Source of the DNA: Chaetomium olivaceum
Lineage: Eukaryota; Ascomycota; Sordariomycetes; Sordariales; Chaetomiaceae
Reading direction: 5' to 3'
DNA length: 64,000 bases
Assembly: GCA_039881045.1 (NCBI GenBank)
Contig: JAYWVB010000006.1
Location: 1-64,000 of the forward strand
Shown here: positions 34,871-43,932 of the stretch, piece by piece
How the letters are laid out: each line of letters begins with the position of its first letter
Position numbering within the stretch: position 1 is the stretch's first letter
Translations under genes and position numbers: made by a program
Notes under the pieces: model-generated
The model's input: only the letters and a program-made list of their open reading frames with translations
Databases searched by the model: none
Told to the model about the DNA's origin: nothing

Positions 34871-36202
34871 ATGACGATATCTCGCCGAAGACTAGTGACT
34901 TTCGCCCAGGTTGCAGTTTTGTCGTTGACTTCACTTTATATTCTTTTCCACATTCGCTCCAGTGCAGGATCGTTGAAGCGGCTTCAAACCGTGGACCTCG
35001 GGTCATACACGATATCACCAAATGGTATGTGTGACGGTACCCCCTGTGCTACCATGCCCCCATCCTGACTCTATCACTAGCAAAACTCACACGAGAGAAC
35101 TTGACCGCATACGTCCAAGCCATTCTGGATCCCAGCCTGAACGCGGACCTGCCCAAACTCAAATGCCCGCCTTTCAACATATCCCGCTATGAATACCTGC
35201 AAACAGCCCCCTCCTCATCACCCACCGACCCACCCCTCCGCTACTTCTTCGCCCTCAACCTACGCAATTGCCTCCCCGTCCTCCCCCGCCTCCTCGCTAG
35301 CATCCTCGAAGCTATCCTCTTCCTCGGCCCCTCCCACTGCGCGCTCTCCATCGTAGAAGGCAACTCGCCTGACGGCATGGCCGAAGTCCTCGCCGCGCTC
35401 GAGCCCTTCCTCACCACCTTCAACATCCGCACCCACTTCTCCCTCAACACCACCCCCAACCCGCTCGCCCGGGCGCCGACCGCTTCAGCACCCTCGCGCA
35501 GCTGCGCAACCTCGCCCTCCTCCCGCTCACCACCAACCCCACCGCCTACCACCGGGACACCACCGTGGCCTTCATCAACGACGTCGCCCTCTGCGCGGAC
35601 GACATCCTTGAACTCCTCCACCAGCGCCGCCACCAGCAAGCCGACATGGCCTGCGCGCTGGACTGGACGGGCGGCGGCGGGCCCAACCCGGTCTTCTACG
35701 ACGTGTACGTGGCGCGCGCCGCCAACGGCGATTTGTTTTTCGACGTGCCGCCCGACACGGTCAGCTGGGCGCGGGCGGGGGATCTGTTTTGGAATGAGCC
35801 CGTTGCGAAGCAGAGGTATGAGGGAGGGAGCCGTTCCAGGTGTTTGCGTGCTGGAATGGGGCGGTGGTGTTTACGGCGCGGCCGGTGGTGGAGGGGAAGG
35901 TGGGGTTTCGCGGGGCGAGCAGGGAAAAGGGGGAGTGCCATGCGGGAGAGCCGGGGTTGTTTTGTAAGGATTTGTGGTGGGAGGGGTATGGAAGGATTAT
36001 GGTCGTGCCGACGGTGGGTTTGGAGTATGCTGAGGAGGCGGGGGCGGCGTTGAAGGGGTTGAAGGGGTTTACGGCGGCGTTGGTGGCGGAGGAGACGGGG
36101 AGGGAGACGCGGATTGAGTGGGCGCCGCCGCCGGATCTGGTGAAGTGTATGCCGATGTTTAATGAGCAGAGTTGGCGCCCGTGGAATGAGACGTTGGTTT
36201 GA
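34871..36202 (+). pseudogene. GT69 (CAP59-like mannosyltransferase), copy 2, frameshifted
   Basis: Exon 1 (34871-35024) encodes a short cytosolic stretch and membrane anchor (VAVLSLTSLYILFHI). A 56-bp intron follows, then the GT69 lumenal domain from 35081: AYVQAILDPSLNADLPKL, FLGPSHCALSIVEGNSPDG, RNLALLPL, VAFINDVALCADDILELL, MACALDWTG, VFYDVYVAR, FACWNGAVVF, GECHAGEPGLFCKDLW and a C-terminus ending WNETLV. The domain is spread over three frames. The first shift is between 35462 and 35485 (before ADRFSTLAQLRN). The second is at about 35817-35832 (before REPFQVFACWNG). All conserved blocks survive and the Trp lost in copy 1 is TGG here, so the lesions of the two copies are independent. If both shifts are sequencing errors, the gene would be a normal type II Golgi mannosyltransferase of about 420 aa. 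Confidence 0.75.
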
Positions 36203-36519
36203 TGGGAGGTGCTAGGTCTGATGGCTTCGGAGCCCGTCTCGGCTGGTGTTCGGCGTTCATTGGTGGATGGATGAGCATGGAGCGACGTTGTGATGTATTG
36301 TAATGGCCGGCTTGCCTGTTATTACTTCCTAGGAGGTAATTTCATGTATATACGTTTCCTGCTGTCAGCAGGGCAGTGACAGGCCCAGGATGTGATACTA
36401 GCACATGGACGATTTAACTGCACACGAGTTTTTAATCCACGCTTCTAATTTAACTCAACCTAAACTTAGATACAGGATAGCAAGTCGGTTCCTCCCGAAC
36501 GATCGATAGGAACCCTACT
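36203..36519. other. short spacer 3' of GT69 copy 2
   Basis: AT-richer DNA, no ORF of note. Confidence 0.4.
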
Positions 36520-36845
36520 TAGCGAGACTAAAACCTTTTCGCGGCCCCGTCGTGACATTGCCCGACCGGGCCCGCAAGCCGGTAACGTTGCCGGCATCCA
36601 CGCTGCCATATCCCCTTCCGTCTCCCAAACAGAACGTCTAGTGGCACGAGATACCATCTATTTTAGATCTGAAACAACCCGGGACAGCCATTCTCGGCCA
36701 AAAATAGGTGTTATCTCGGGTCACCGAATTCTGGTTGCGAGGCGAAAAGGAATATGGGATCGTGGACGCCGGCAACGCCACTGCTCGCAGGCCCGGTCGG
36801 GCAATGTCCCGAACGGGGCCGCGGCAGTTTACGTCCTCCTTCTGA
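36520..36845. repeat. large imperfect palindrome (fold-back / MITE-like element)
   Basis: The left arm from 36541 (GCGGCCCCGTCGTGACATTG...) matches the reverse complement of the right arm ending at 36822 over about 130 bases per arm, centred near 36682. A 19-base block (GACATTGCCCGACCGGGCC) is identical in both arms. Further matches include the ACGTTGCCGGC / GCGTTGCCGGC, CCATAT / CCATATT and CGAGATA...CTATTTT blocks. Many mismatches are C/T or A/G. There is no ORF with a transposase motif. The outer ends are not sharply defined and I could not find a clear target-site duplication. Confidence 0.75.
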
Positions 36846-36880
36846 GGGCCGAGGGTGATGTACCCTCGTCCTCTGAAGCA

Positions 36881-36896
36881 AGTTCACTTAGTGAAC
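36881..36896. terminator. short palindrome over the C2H2 gene stop codon
   Basis: GTTCACT-T-AGTGAAC is a perfect 7-bp inverted repeat with a one-base centre. It includes the TTA that is the stop codon of the minus-strand zinc-finger gene. A role in 3'-end formation is only a possibility. Confidence 0.3.
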
Positions 36897-37897
36897 CATC
36901 CTCTCATGTCGTTGCAAGTTATCCTTTCGGCCGAATGCTTTCGGGCACCTTGAGCACCGGAATCTTGTCTGGTCACCATGTGCTATGGTCCTTTGATGTC
37001 GTTCTTGAACACTCTTTTGTCTTGAATCGTTTGTCACACCCAGCGATTGAACAGCGATACTTCCTCTCACCATGGGACCGGACATGCAGTTGGAGCTTGG
37101 TCCGGTCGCCAAATTTCTTCCGACACTGGCGGCAAGAAAACAATTCTCCCATACCAGTCCCAGGGTTTCTCGGGTCTTCGGGCTGGGCTGCTGCTGCGGT
37201 TTGATGAAGCCAGACTGGAAGTATTGAGGTAGGCTGAGTGTGACGTCGATCTCGTGCGAGTTGTGTCCGAGGCTGGGCTGGACGGATCCGAGGCCGGCGA
37301 GTGGTCCTGAAAGTCTAGGCCACGAGCGAGCTGATCCCAGCCCAAGATTGCATCGTTTGAGCCAGTCAGTGACTCGAAATTGAAGTCGATGCCCCAGTCG
37401 TCCGATGGTGAGTTGACGGCTGTCTGTTGACAGTTGAGCCCGGCATTCATTACGTAGTCAAGACCGGGCGTCAAGGTCTGAAAGGGCACAGCAGGGGGGT
37501 GAACGGCTGCTGCAGCAGGCAGACTGGGGAGTAGACAGAACTCGTGGGGATAGAACACCCCAGGCAAGGTGGAAGTCGAAGTGCTGGTCAGAGACAACAC
37601 CGGCTGTGTGAGTGCGGAGCTCGGGTCGAAGACGTTGGCGTATGATGGCGGTGCACCAAAAGGTGCCAAAAGGTCGGGCGAATAACTTGAATAGCTTGCA
37701 ACGGCCGATCCGACGGATAATGGATCGTCAGATCGGAGAAGATCTCCTAATCTTCCCAAGGTCCCAATACCCTCCAATTCCCCCCCAGAGCAACCAAGTA
37801 GAAGGGGCTCTTCATGGCCATGCCCCAGGATTGTCGAGGCGGAGTGTCCCGGTGTTGTAAATGCGCCGCCTGGAACCAATCCCGGAAAAGAAAGCAC
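36888..37897 (-). pseudogene. C2H2 zinc-finger transcription factor, frameshifted
   Basis: A long Ser/Pro/Leu-rich N-terminal part (from about 37897) leads to three C-terminal C2H2 fingers. Finger 1: CRQCRKKFGDRTKLQ, then HVRSH. Finger 2: YRCSIAGCDKRFKTK, then ERH..IAH. Finger 3: FRCSRCPKAFGRKDNLQRH, then MVH. The fingers sit in different frames. One G too many in the GGG before the first finger (at about 37152) shifts frame 1 to 2. One A too many in the minus-strand AAAA (plus 37015-37018) shifts the rest, in the middle of finger 2; removing it gives a perfect C-x4-C-x12-H-x5-H. No ATG is visible in the first frame, so a 5' exon or another lesion must exist. If the shifts are sequencing errors, this is an ordinary nuclear DNA-binding regulator. 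Confidence 0.65.
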
Positions 37898-39000
37898 ATG
37901 GCCATGAAGAGCCTCTTCGTCATGATCACCAATCCATTGCCACGGAATGTGGCTAACTTGGCGGGGGCTGGGATTGCCCCGCGGGCGGTCGATTAAGGTT
38001 TGGATGAAGCTAGAGATGTACTGTACTTCGTAAGCGGTAGGAATAAAAGAAGGGACTCGGAAAACTAACTGGCGATTGTGGCCGGGCTGTTAGACCGGCC
38101 CGGCGCTACAGGCTGTTGTGAGTTGATGTGGCCGGATTATCACGATAGTTTGGGCGGGAGAATGCAACTATAAGTACGCCTCGAGCCTCGGAGCCTATGA
38201 CCGCCTCTTTAGTCTTGGCTGCTTCCATGCTGCCGCATATTGCGCGGAGTGGAAGGAGGAGGGTATCAATGTGCAGCTCCCATGCAGCAAGGCCTTCTTC
38301 ACCTTGACCGCGATTGGGCCGTGGCCATGCAACTCGACTGCCTCCAAACTGATATGCGCCAATCACAACCCCACCTTTGACCGAATTTCGAGAACTCCGT
38401 GCAGGCCATTTTCCTTCCTTGATGGTATTGGTCGAGAGGGGCGGGAAATCTTCTGGAGGCAGGAGCCAAGAGGGAGGAGGCAGGTGAGGCAGGCAGGCAC
38501 GCAGGAGGCACACCTGCACATGTGCCTCAGGTGCCCGGACCCCTCATTAAAATCTGCATTGGGTCGTATGCCTTCTGGTCTTCTTGCACAACCTGGAAGG
38601 TTGCGCCTGCTGAGGCTGATGAATGTACACTCACTCACGATAGTTCGGAGTGGCCCACTGGGCACTGGCATTTGTTTTGACATGGCATTCTCGAGGCTAC
38701 ACAGCGCATCCATTGATAAAGTGACGTCATCTTCCTACCTCTCACTGATGTTGGCAACCCGACGAGGAAGGGACTGTTACAGGCCCAGCCCTGTTGTGGT
38801 GTCGTCATCGTCGCGATAATCAGGAACCCGGCTTGCTAGAAATACCACCCAGCAATTGGAATAATTAATAAACAGAAACAAAACCAACGGGAACCACTTG
38901 TCCTTACCAGCTGAAGTGCTAAGCAGAACATCCTAACAACCACCGAATTAATCTACTACCATTTCGACGGCTAGCCCAACGAATCCATCCATCAAAGACC
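37898..39000. other. 1.1 kb intergenic, nothing recognised
   Basis: Includes a GGCAGGCAGGCACGCAGG-like short repeat at about 38484-38505. The overlapping ORFs at 38271-38819 lack domain features. Confidence 0.4.
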
Positions 39001-39319
39001 ATGCTCGGACCCAGAACGCTTGCAACACGAAGGATATTCCCTTCTCTCCGACACACATTAAAACGAGTTTCACCTACAGTTCTTCCGGCCAAGAATGTGC
39101 GCTTTGTGAACACGGACAAGGAGGAGCTCGGAGGAGTGGGTGGCTCAGAACCACCGGGACCCCAACCGAATCCCGTCAATTGGTAACAAACACAGGACTC
39201 CGTGCTCATCTCATTTGATGGCTAACATGAACCGCAGGAAAGCCGGAACCATTACGGCGGCTGGCGTCTTGATCGCTGGCTGGTGGATGCTGAGATCGAA
39301 GAAGGAGACCAAACAGTAA
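39001..39319 (+). CDS. small mitochondrial membrane protein, 87 aa
   Basis: Two exons (39001-39182, 39238-39319) are split by a 55-bp intron with a GCTAAC branch site; the junction codon is TGG. The first 35 residues are basic, rich in Arg/Ser/Leu and free of acidic residues (MLGPRTLATRRIFPSLRHTL...), as expected of a mitochondrial presequence. A Gly/Pro-rich linker and one hydrophobic helix (TITAAGVLIAGWWML) follow, then a basic tail. This fits the many short single-pass inner-membrane proteins of fungi. I cannot name it. It was too short and too split to show as one frame. Confidence 0.7.
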
Positions 39320-39378
39320 CTACCTTATCTTTTGACTCGAGTAGGGATATGCTTGAGTAGGTAACTCTCGTCGGGGAT

Positions 39379-40341
39379 TTATTGCCGGATTGTCAACCCC
39401 TGTGTATCACCGAATTCTGCCAGAACCGTGTATTCGAGCGCGCGCGAGGGAATTTCGGGGTCGACGAGTGGCATGTCTGGGCCATGGCCGCAAAACTGAT
39501 ACTATGGAGGATGGATGTGTGAGATAGTAAATTTAAACTCGGGATTGGACGTCGAACCTCACTTACAACCTCCAAGTATCTTGTCTCCGGCAGTGCCATC
39601 GGTACGCCACCCTCCCCACGCCCACTACTGGGGGGCCAGGGCGTGTCTCGTCGATCTTAAACTGCGTCGATATTACATGTACCAGTGGTGTCTTTTGCCT
39701 CAGAGCTGGCGATCGTCTCAAATCCGAGTTTTCAGCTGAAAAAGAATCCCACGAAAGGTTGTCCAAGCACAAGAGTACCAGGCGCTTGGTCGGCTCTGGG
39801 TTCCGGGTCAACTTCATCCCACATTAGCCCTCCCGTGGCAAGAGGCGTGGCACTCACCCTTGGCGACGGTATCATCACCGGGGGCGGCATCGGTGAGCTG
39901 GGGTGCCGTCCCCTCGTGTGTGAATTCGACAACCTTCCAGAAGTGCGTCACAAATTCAACAACTTCAAACACACTCCGTCCCTTGTGTTTGCTTTCCAAG
40001 TCCGCATCGTCGGAACCCAAAACGAGCTGTAGCTTCCACAGGCCACAACCCTCCTCATGCAGCCAGTCCAAGTCAGGAAGTAGGTACACGGCCAGATACG
40101 ACTTTGGCTGGGTCTCTCCCCGATAGCTTTTGGACGATTCGCGATTAAGTCGGCAGAATAGCACTCCACGCACCCCACCGGTTTTGAGGACTTCCGGAAT
40201 GTGCTTGTCGAGGTACCATTTCTCGAGGTTGGAGTTGGTGATGCCGCCATCCATCGGTTGCGACTGGACGAACATTGCGCCTGGTCGACCCATGTTGCTG
40301 GTAGTGGTATCTGAAAGGATGCAGCGAGTTGCTGAGAACAT
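39379..40341 (-). CDS. EthD-like (dimeric alpha/beta barrel) protein, one frame correction needed
   Basis: From the Met at 40341 (an alternative Met lies at 40293) the protein has GAMFVQSQPMDGGIT, LEKWYLDKHIPEVLKTGG, VLFCRLN, SYLAVYLLPDLDWLH and FWKVVEFTHEG. The W(Y).xxHIPxxL pattern with a later YLAxY strand marks the EthD/dimeric alpha-beta barrel fold. A phase-1 intron with a GTGAGT donor follows near 39715-39865. The next exon reads KTPLVHVISTQFKIDETRP and then must change frame at a C6 run (G6 on the plus strand, near 39634) to reach PMALPETRYLEV. A final intron and exon give YQFCGHGPDMPL ... LAEFGDTQGL and a stop at 39379. One added C restores the frame. Enzymatic role unknown. Confidence 0.55.
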
Positions 40342-40947
40342 GGTACTGTCTGCCAATCACAACCAAATGTCAATAGAGGACGAGAACTAGTTCGAGGCTG
40401 GAGGCGGAGTGAAATTGGATTAGTGGAACTGGGTATGTGAAAAGGGGAAGCCGAGATACCCCAATCGGGGTCCGGTGTCGGGGCGATCCCTTCTCCGAAT
40501 TGTTTCCATTGATGTCAAAATACGGTCAACATGCAGGTGCGCACTGTTGCTTGTGCAAGAAAGCCGCCTAGCATATGGGATGGACATGTTCCAACTGGCA
40601 GCCCGCAACGCCCTTTTCCATCATGTAATTGTCAATTGCTTGCCATATTGGAAGCCAACCCCGGCCTTCAGCCATCGACCATTAGCACTTTCACTTAATG
40701 GACTTATTTCTAAAAGCATTCATGTTCGGCTATCCACTAAACAACCATGGCTGCGAGTCGGCGTATCCCTGATGCGCCTTCCCGTACCTCCCTTGGACGC
40801 TCTTCCTTCCAACCGTCATGCACCAGAACATCAGCCGTCCACCGCCATGTTACTTGCGTTCTCAGTCCTGACTCCAGTCCTCACTCCATGAGACATGGGT
40901 ATCATCAACCGGGATAGGCCTCTCAAACAGCTCCCTCACCCATTCCC
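40342..40947. other. intergenic, nothing recognised
   Basis: Upstream of the EthD-like gene and downstream of kinase-like gene A. Only short ORFs. Confidence 0.4.
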
Positions 40948-43288
40948 TCACCCCTCATCCGTATCCTCCTCAACCACCTCACTACCCTCATTCTCATCCC
41001 CATCCCCATCCCCATCACCACCACACCCACCGCCCCACCTCCTCCGAATCTCCCCGCCCACCACCCCATCCAACCACCTCATCCGCGGCCGATAATACGG
41101 ATCCGCACACAAGCACTGCGCCACCAGCCTTCTCAGCTTGCGATCCACATGATCGTAGCGCATCAGCGGGCCGCGCTCCGCCGCGTCGTCGCTCTCGTCC
41201 AGCACGTAGCTGCCGTACGACCACACCCGGATCCAGTCGTGCCCGACGCGGTCCGCCGCGTCGTGCGGGTTCTCGTTGTTCCAGTTCGGCGGCCGGTACG
41301 CGCCCGGGCCGAAGAGCGCGTCGTCCAGCCGGTCGCCCTCGTCCTCGATGAACTCGTCGGTGTTGGGGTACAGCGAGGATTGGATGCTGGGGGACGGTGC
41401 CGGTGGCACGTCGCCCGATGGGGAGGGTGGGTCGGCAGGGATGTGGTTTGGGTGGTGGGCGTCGTCGTCGTCGTGGTCGGTCGGGTTGATCGGCGGGTTG
41501 TAGATGCGTTGCGGGAGCGGGGGCATGGCGGGTTGGTGCTGGGTTATGAGCGTGAGCATGACCTGTTTGTGGAGGGTGGGATGGGTTAGTTAAGGTATCT
41601 AGTGTGGCTGGTTTGGAAATGGTTTGGGGTGCTTTGGGTGTGAGTAGGACGAGGTGGGTGGTGTGATAGTGTTCAGGCTTGAAGTGCTTACCAAGCCCAT
41701 CTGGAAGAGGTTGGTTTTCCAGCTGAAGTTCCCTGCTACCCGGGGTTGGTGGTCCATCGTCCAGGGTGTCTCGTCGATTGGTACGTAGTCCCATTCCTTG
41801 GTGAACTGTTCCTATGATGGCAAAGAATTGTGTCAGACTACATTGGCCGGTGTTCTTGACGGTAAGTGTAACGGAGCCTACGAGAGAAAACGTACTGGAG
41901 TGGCATAGTGCTTTTTGGGACTGTCCCGGAGGGCCAACATAGTAGGTCTAATCAACTTGCGCGTTAGTTGTGTTATTTGTGATGAGGGCTCCAGGCCTGT
42001 TACCCATCAAGCAGGTGTTTTACTCCAGAGAGATCCCCCGAAAGCCCAAAGTCGCTCAGCTTCAGCCCTGGAACCAGGGGGTGGCCGGAACCAAGCCCAT
42101 TTCCGCCCACCAAAACTATTTTTGGAGGTTGATTAGTGGCGTTGCTCTCAGGGACTAGCTCTAATACTACATGATGGGACATACTGTTTTGTGGATCGAT
42201 GTCCCGGTGGAGGAATCTCTCCTTTCCTTCGTGGACGTCTTTTGGAGCCTGTTCACTGAAAAGTGGATGTACACCGTCGTAGACCTCTTGGTAGTCCTTA
42301 GGTGCGTATGCCATGGCGATGCAAGCTTTGATGACTTGAAGTGCATGGACATGCATGTCAGTATCCGTGACACGGAATCAACACCGCACAAAACTCCCAG
42401 AACGCGGGCCAACTTACGGCAGTGAAACATGTGCCAGAGCACCCGGTTGGAGAACTTGACGTCTTTGCTAACCGATGTACATATAGCCTTGTGTAAACTT
42501 CCCCGCGGGAAGTACTCGAGAAACATGATGTTGTTGATATCGGTCTCGTGGGCTTGCCATCCCCCATGCCCCGACGCTGGAAGCCCTTGACGTTTTCGGA
42601 CGCGGTCGGACCGTCGTCGGTCTACCGGGGTGGGGGGCTCCCCAAGCTGAACGATGTGCATGGCATTTTTGAACCGCTTCGGACATTTGAGTTAGTGATG
42701 GAGACCTAGGGAAGGGGGGAATGAACGACTGTCCGGTGAAACAAGAGCTGAGACTTGAAACATACCTCAGTCGTCTCTCTCTCCCCTCGAGATCTTCGTC
42801 CGCCTCCACTTCGTCTTCGAGGCTGCACTTGGCGACAAGGTACGTTTTGTTGTACGGGGGGCTGTCGTTCTTATGGTGAAACAAGGAAGCCAGTCCAAAC
42901 CCTCCCCAGCCCAAGTCCATGGACCAATAGAGCCGGCGGGTTCGAAGTTTGGCTCTCAAGCGCTGCCGGGCCGCCGTGATAGCGAATTTCTGCACATTGC
43001 GACGAGTCTTCCGCTCGGCTTCGATGGGTAGGTAAGGGCGATAACTTGACCGCAAATCACCCCTCTTGATACCCTCGTATGACCCGGGCCCTGAGTGAGG
43101 ATGTCAGAAAAAGGATAGTGGTTAATGGCGCGATTACACGTCGGCCAAGGGTTTGTTCACCTACATTGACGGGGGAACGGGTAGGCCCGACAAGCGGCCG
43201 ATTCCAAGTCCACCTGGTCGTCCCCCTTAGTGCGAAAAACATGAAACTTGTAGTTGTACTGCCGCTGGCGCACTCTAAACTCGGCCAT
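40948..43288 (-). CDS. kinase-like protein A of the tandem array, about 585 aa
   Basis: Eight exons: 43288-43165, 43090-42766, 42676-42418, 42334-42185, 42115-42004, 41947-41896, 41811-41692 and 41562-40948. The kinase core is readable: Gly-rich loop LGWGGFGLASLF, VAK for the ATP lysine, MFLEYFPRGSLHKAI (hinge), VLWHMFHC, catalytic loop FLHRDIDPQN, and SDFGLS. A family-typical block EQFTKEWDYVP...NFSWKTNLFQMGL follows. The C-lobe carries a Pro/Asp-rich insertion of over 100 residues before RVWSYGSYVL and RKLRRLVAQCLCADPYYRPRM, and ends in an acidic tail. Among the three paralogues only A has an Arg in the HRD position. One junction (42766/42676) is one base short of phase, so A contains a small deletion, an error or an unusual splice site. 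Substrates are unknown. Confidence 0.75.
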
Positions 43289-43932
43289 GGTGGGCAAGCC
43301 GTGATGCTGGCGTTGTTTGGGTGGAACGTAAGGAACAGTGTCCAGTCGATCCGCGGTAGGGAATTGTCAGCTGCGGACCAAGCTCCATGTGGTATGGGAC
43401 TGCTAAGCATGCCAATCTCTTTGCTATTGAAGGGACAATGCACACTTCTTCCAAAGACAGGAGAATGTACTTTCACAGCTGTCATTGCTGAGCATACCTA
43501 CGGAAACGGACATTTTCCCCAAACCAAGCCCCCGGCTAGCATAAAGAAAAGAGGGGTGGCAAAGTATGGTGCCTAACAAACCATAGTCAACTCATTAACC
43601 TTTGTTACTGATGTGACCTTCTTTTGAAAGGTGTAACCCTCCGTTTAGGAACCTTAAGCGGAAAGGTCGATGATTAGGCCAGGGTCGAAAAATAGGTAGG
43701 GGTTGTGGTCCACGGTGGCAGCCGTCCATTCCTCTTGCAAGCACGTGGACCGTTTTTAGAGCATCTCACGAGATCTCAATCAAATAAACGCCAAGTTAAT
43801 TCTAAAGAGAGTTGAGTTGTTACGGTCACGATACAAGTCTACTACAAGTCTTATTGCCCCTGAGACAAATACATGATACCTTACGCTCGCTAGTTGCCGA
43901 GAACCCACCGTCTTCAGCACAACCCTCTAATC
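43289..43932. other. spacer between kinase-like genes A and B
   Basis: About 640 bp with a T/A-richer middle. It should hold the promoter of A and the 3' end of B. Confidence 0.4.

Noticed and set aside
36641..37204. 187-codon plus-strand frame
   Set aside because: It is the shadow of the C2H2 gene and the palindrome on the other strand; its translation is not protein-like.
41015..41794. 259-codon minus-strand frame rich in Pro/Arg
   Set aside because: It is another frame of kinase A last exons and its intron; the frame giving the conserved WSYGSYVL and CLCADPYYRPRM motifs is the coding one.
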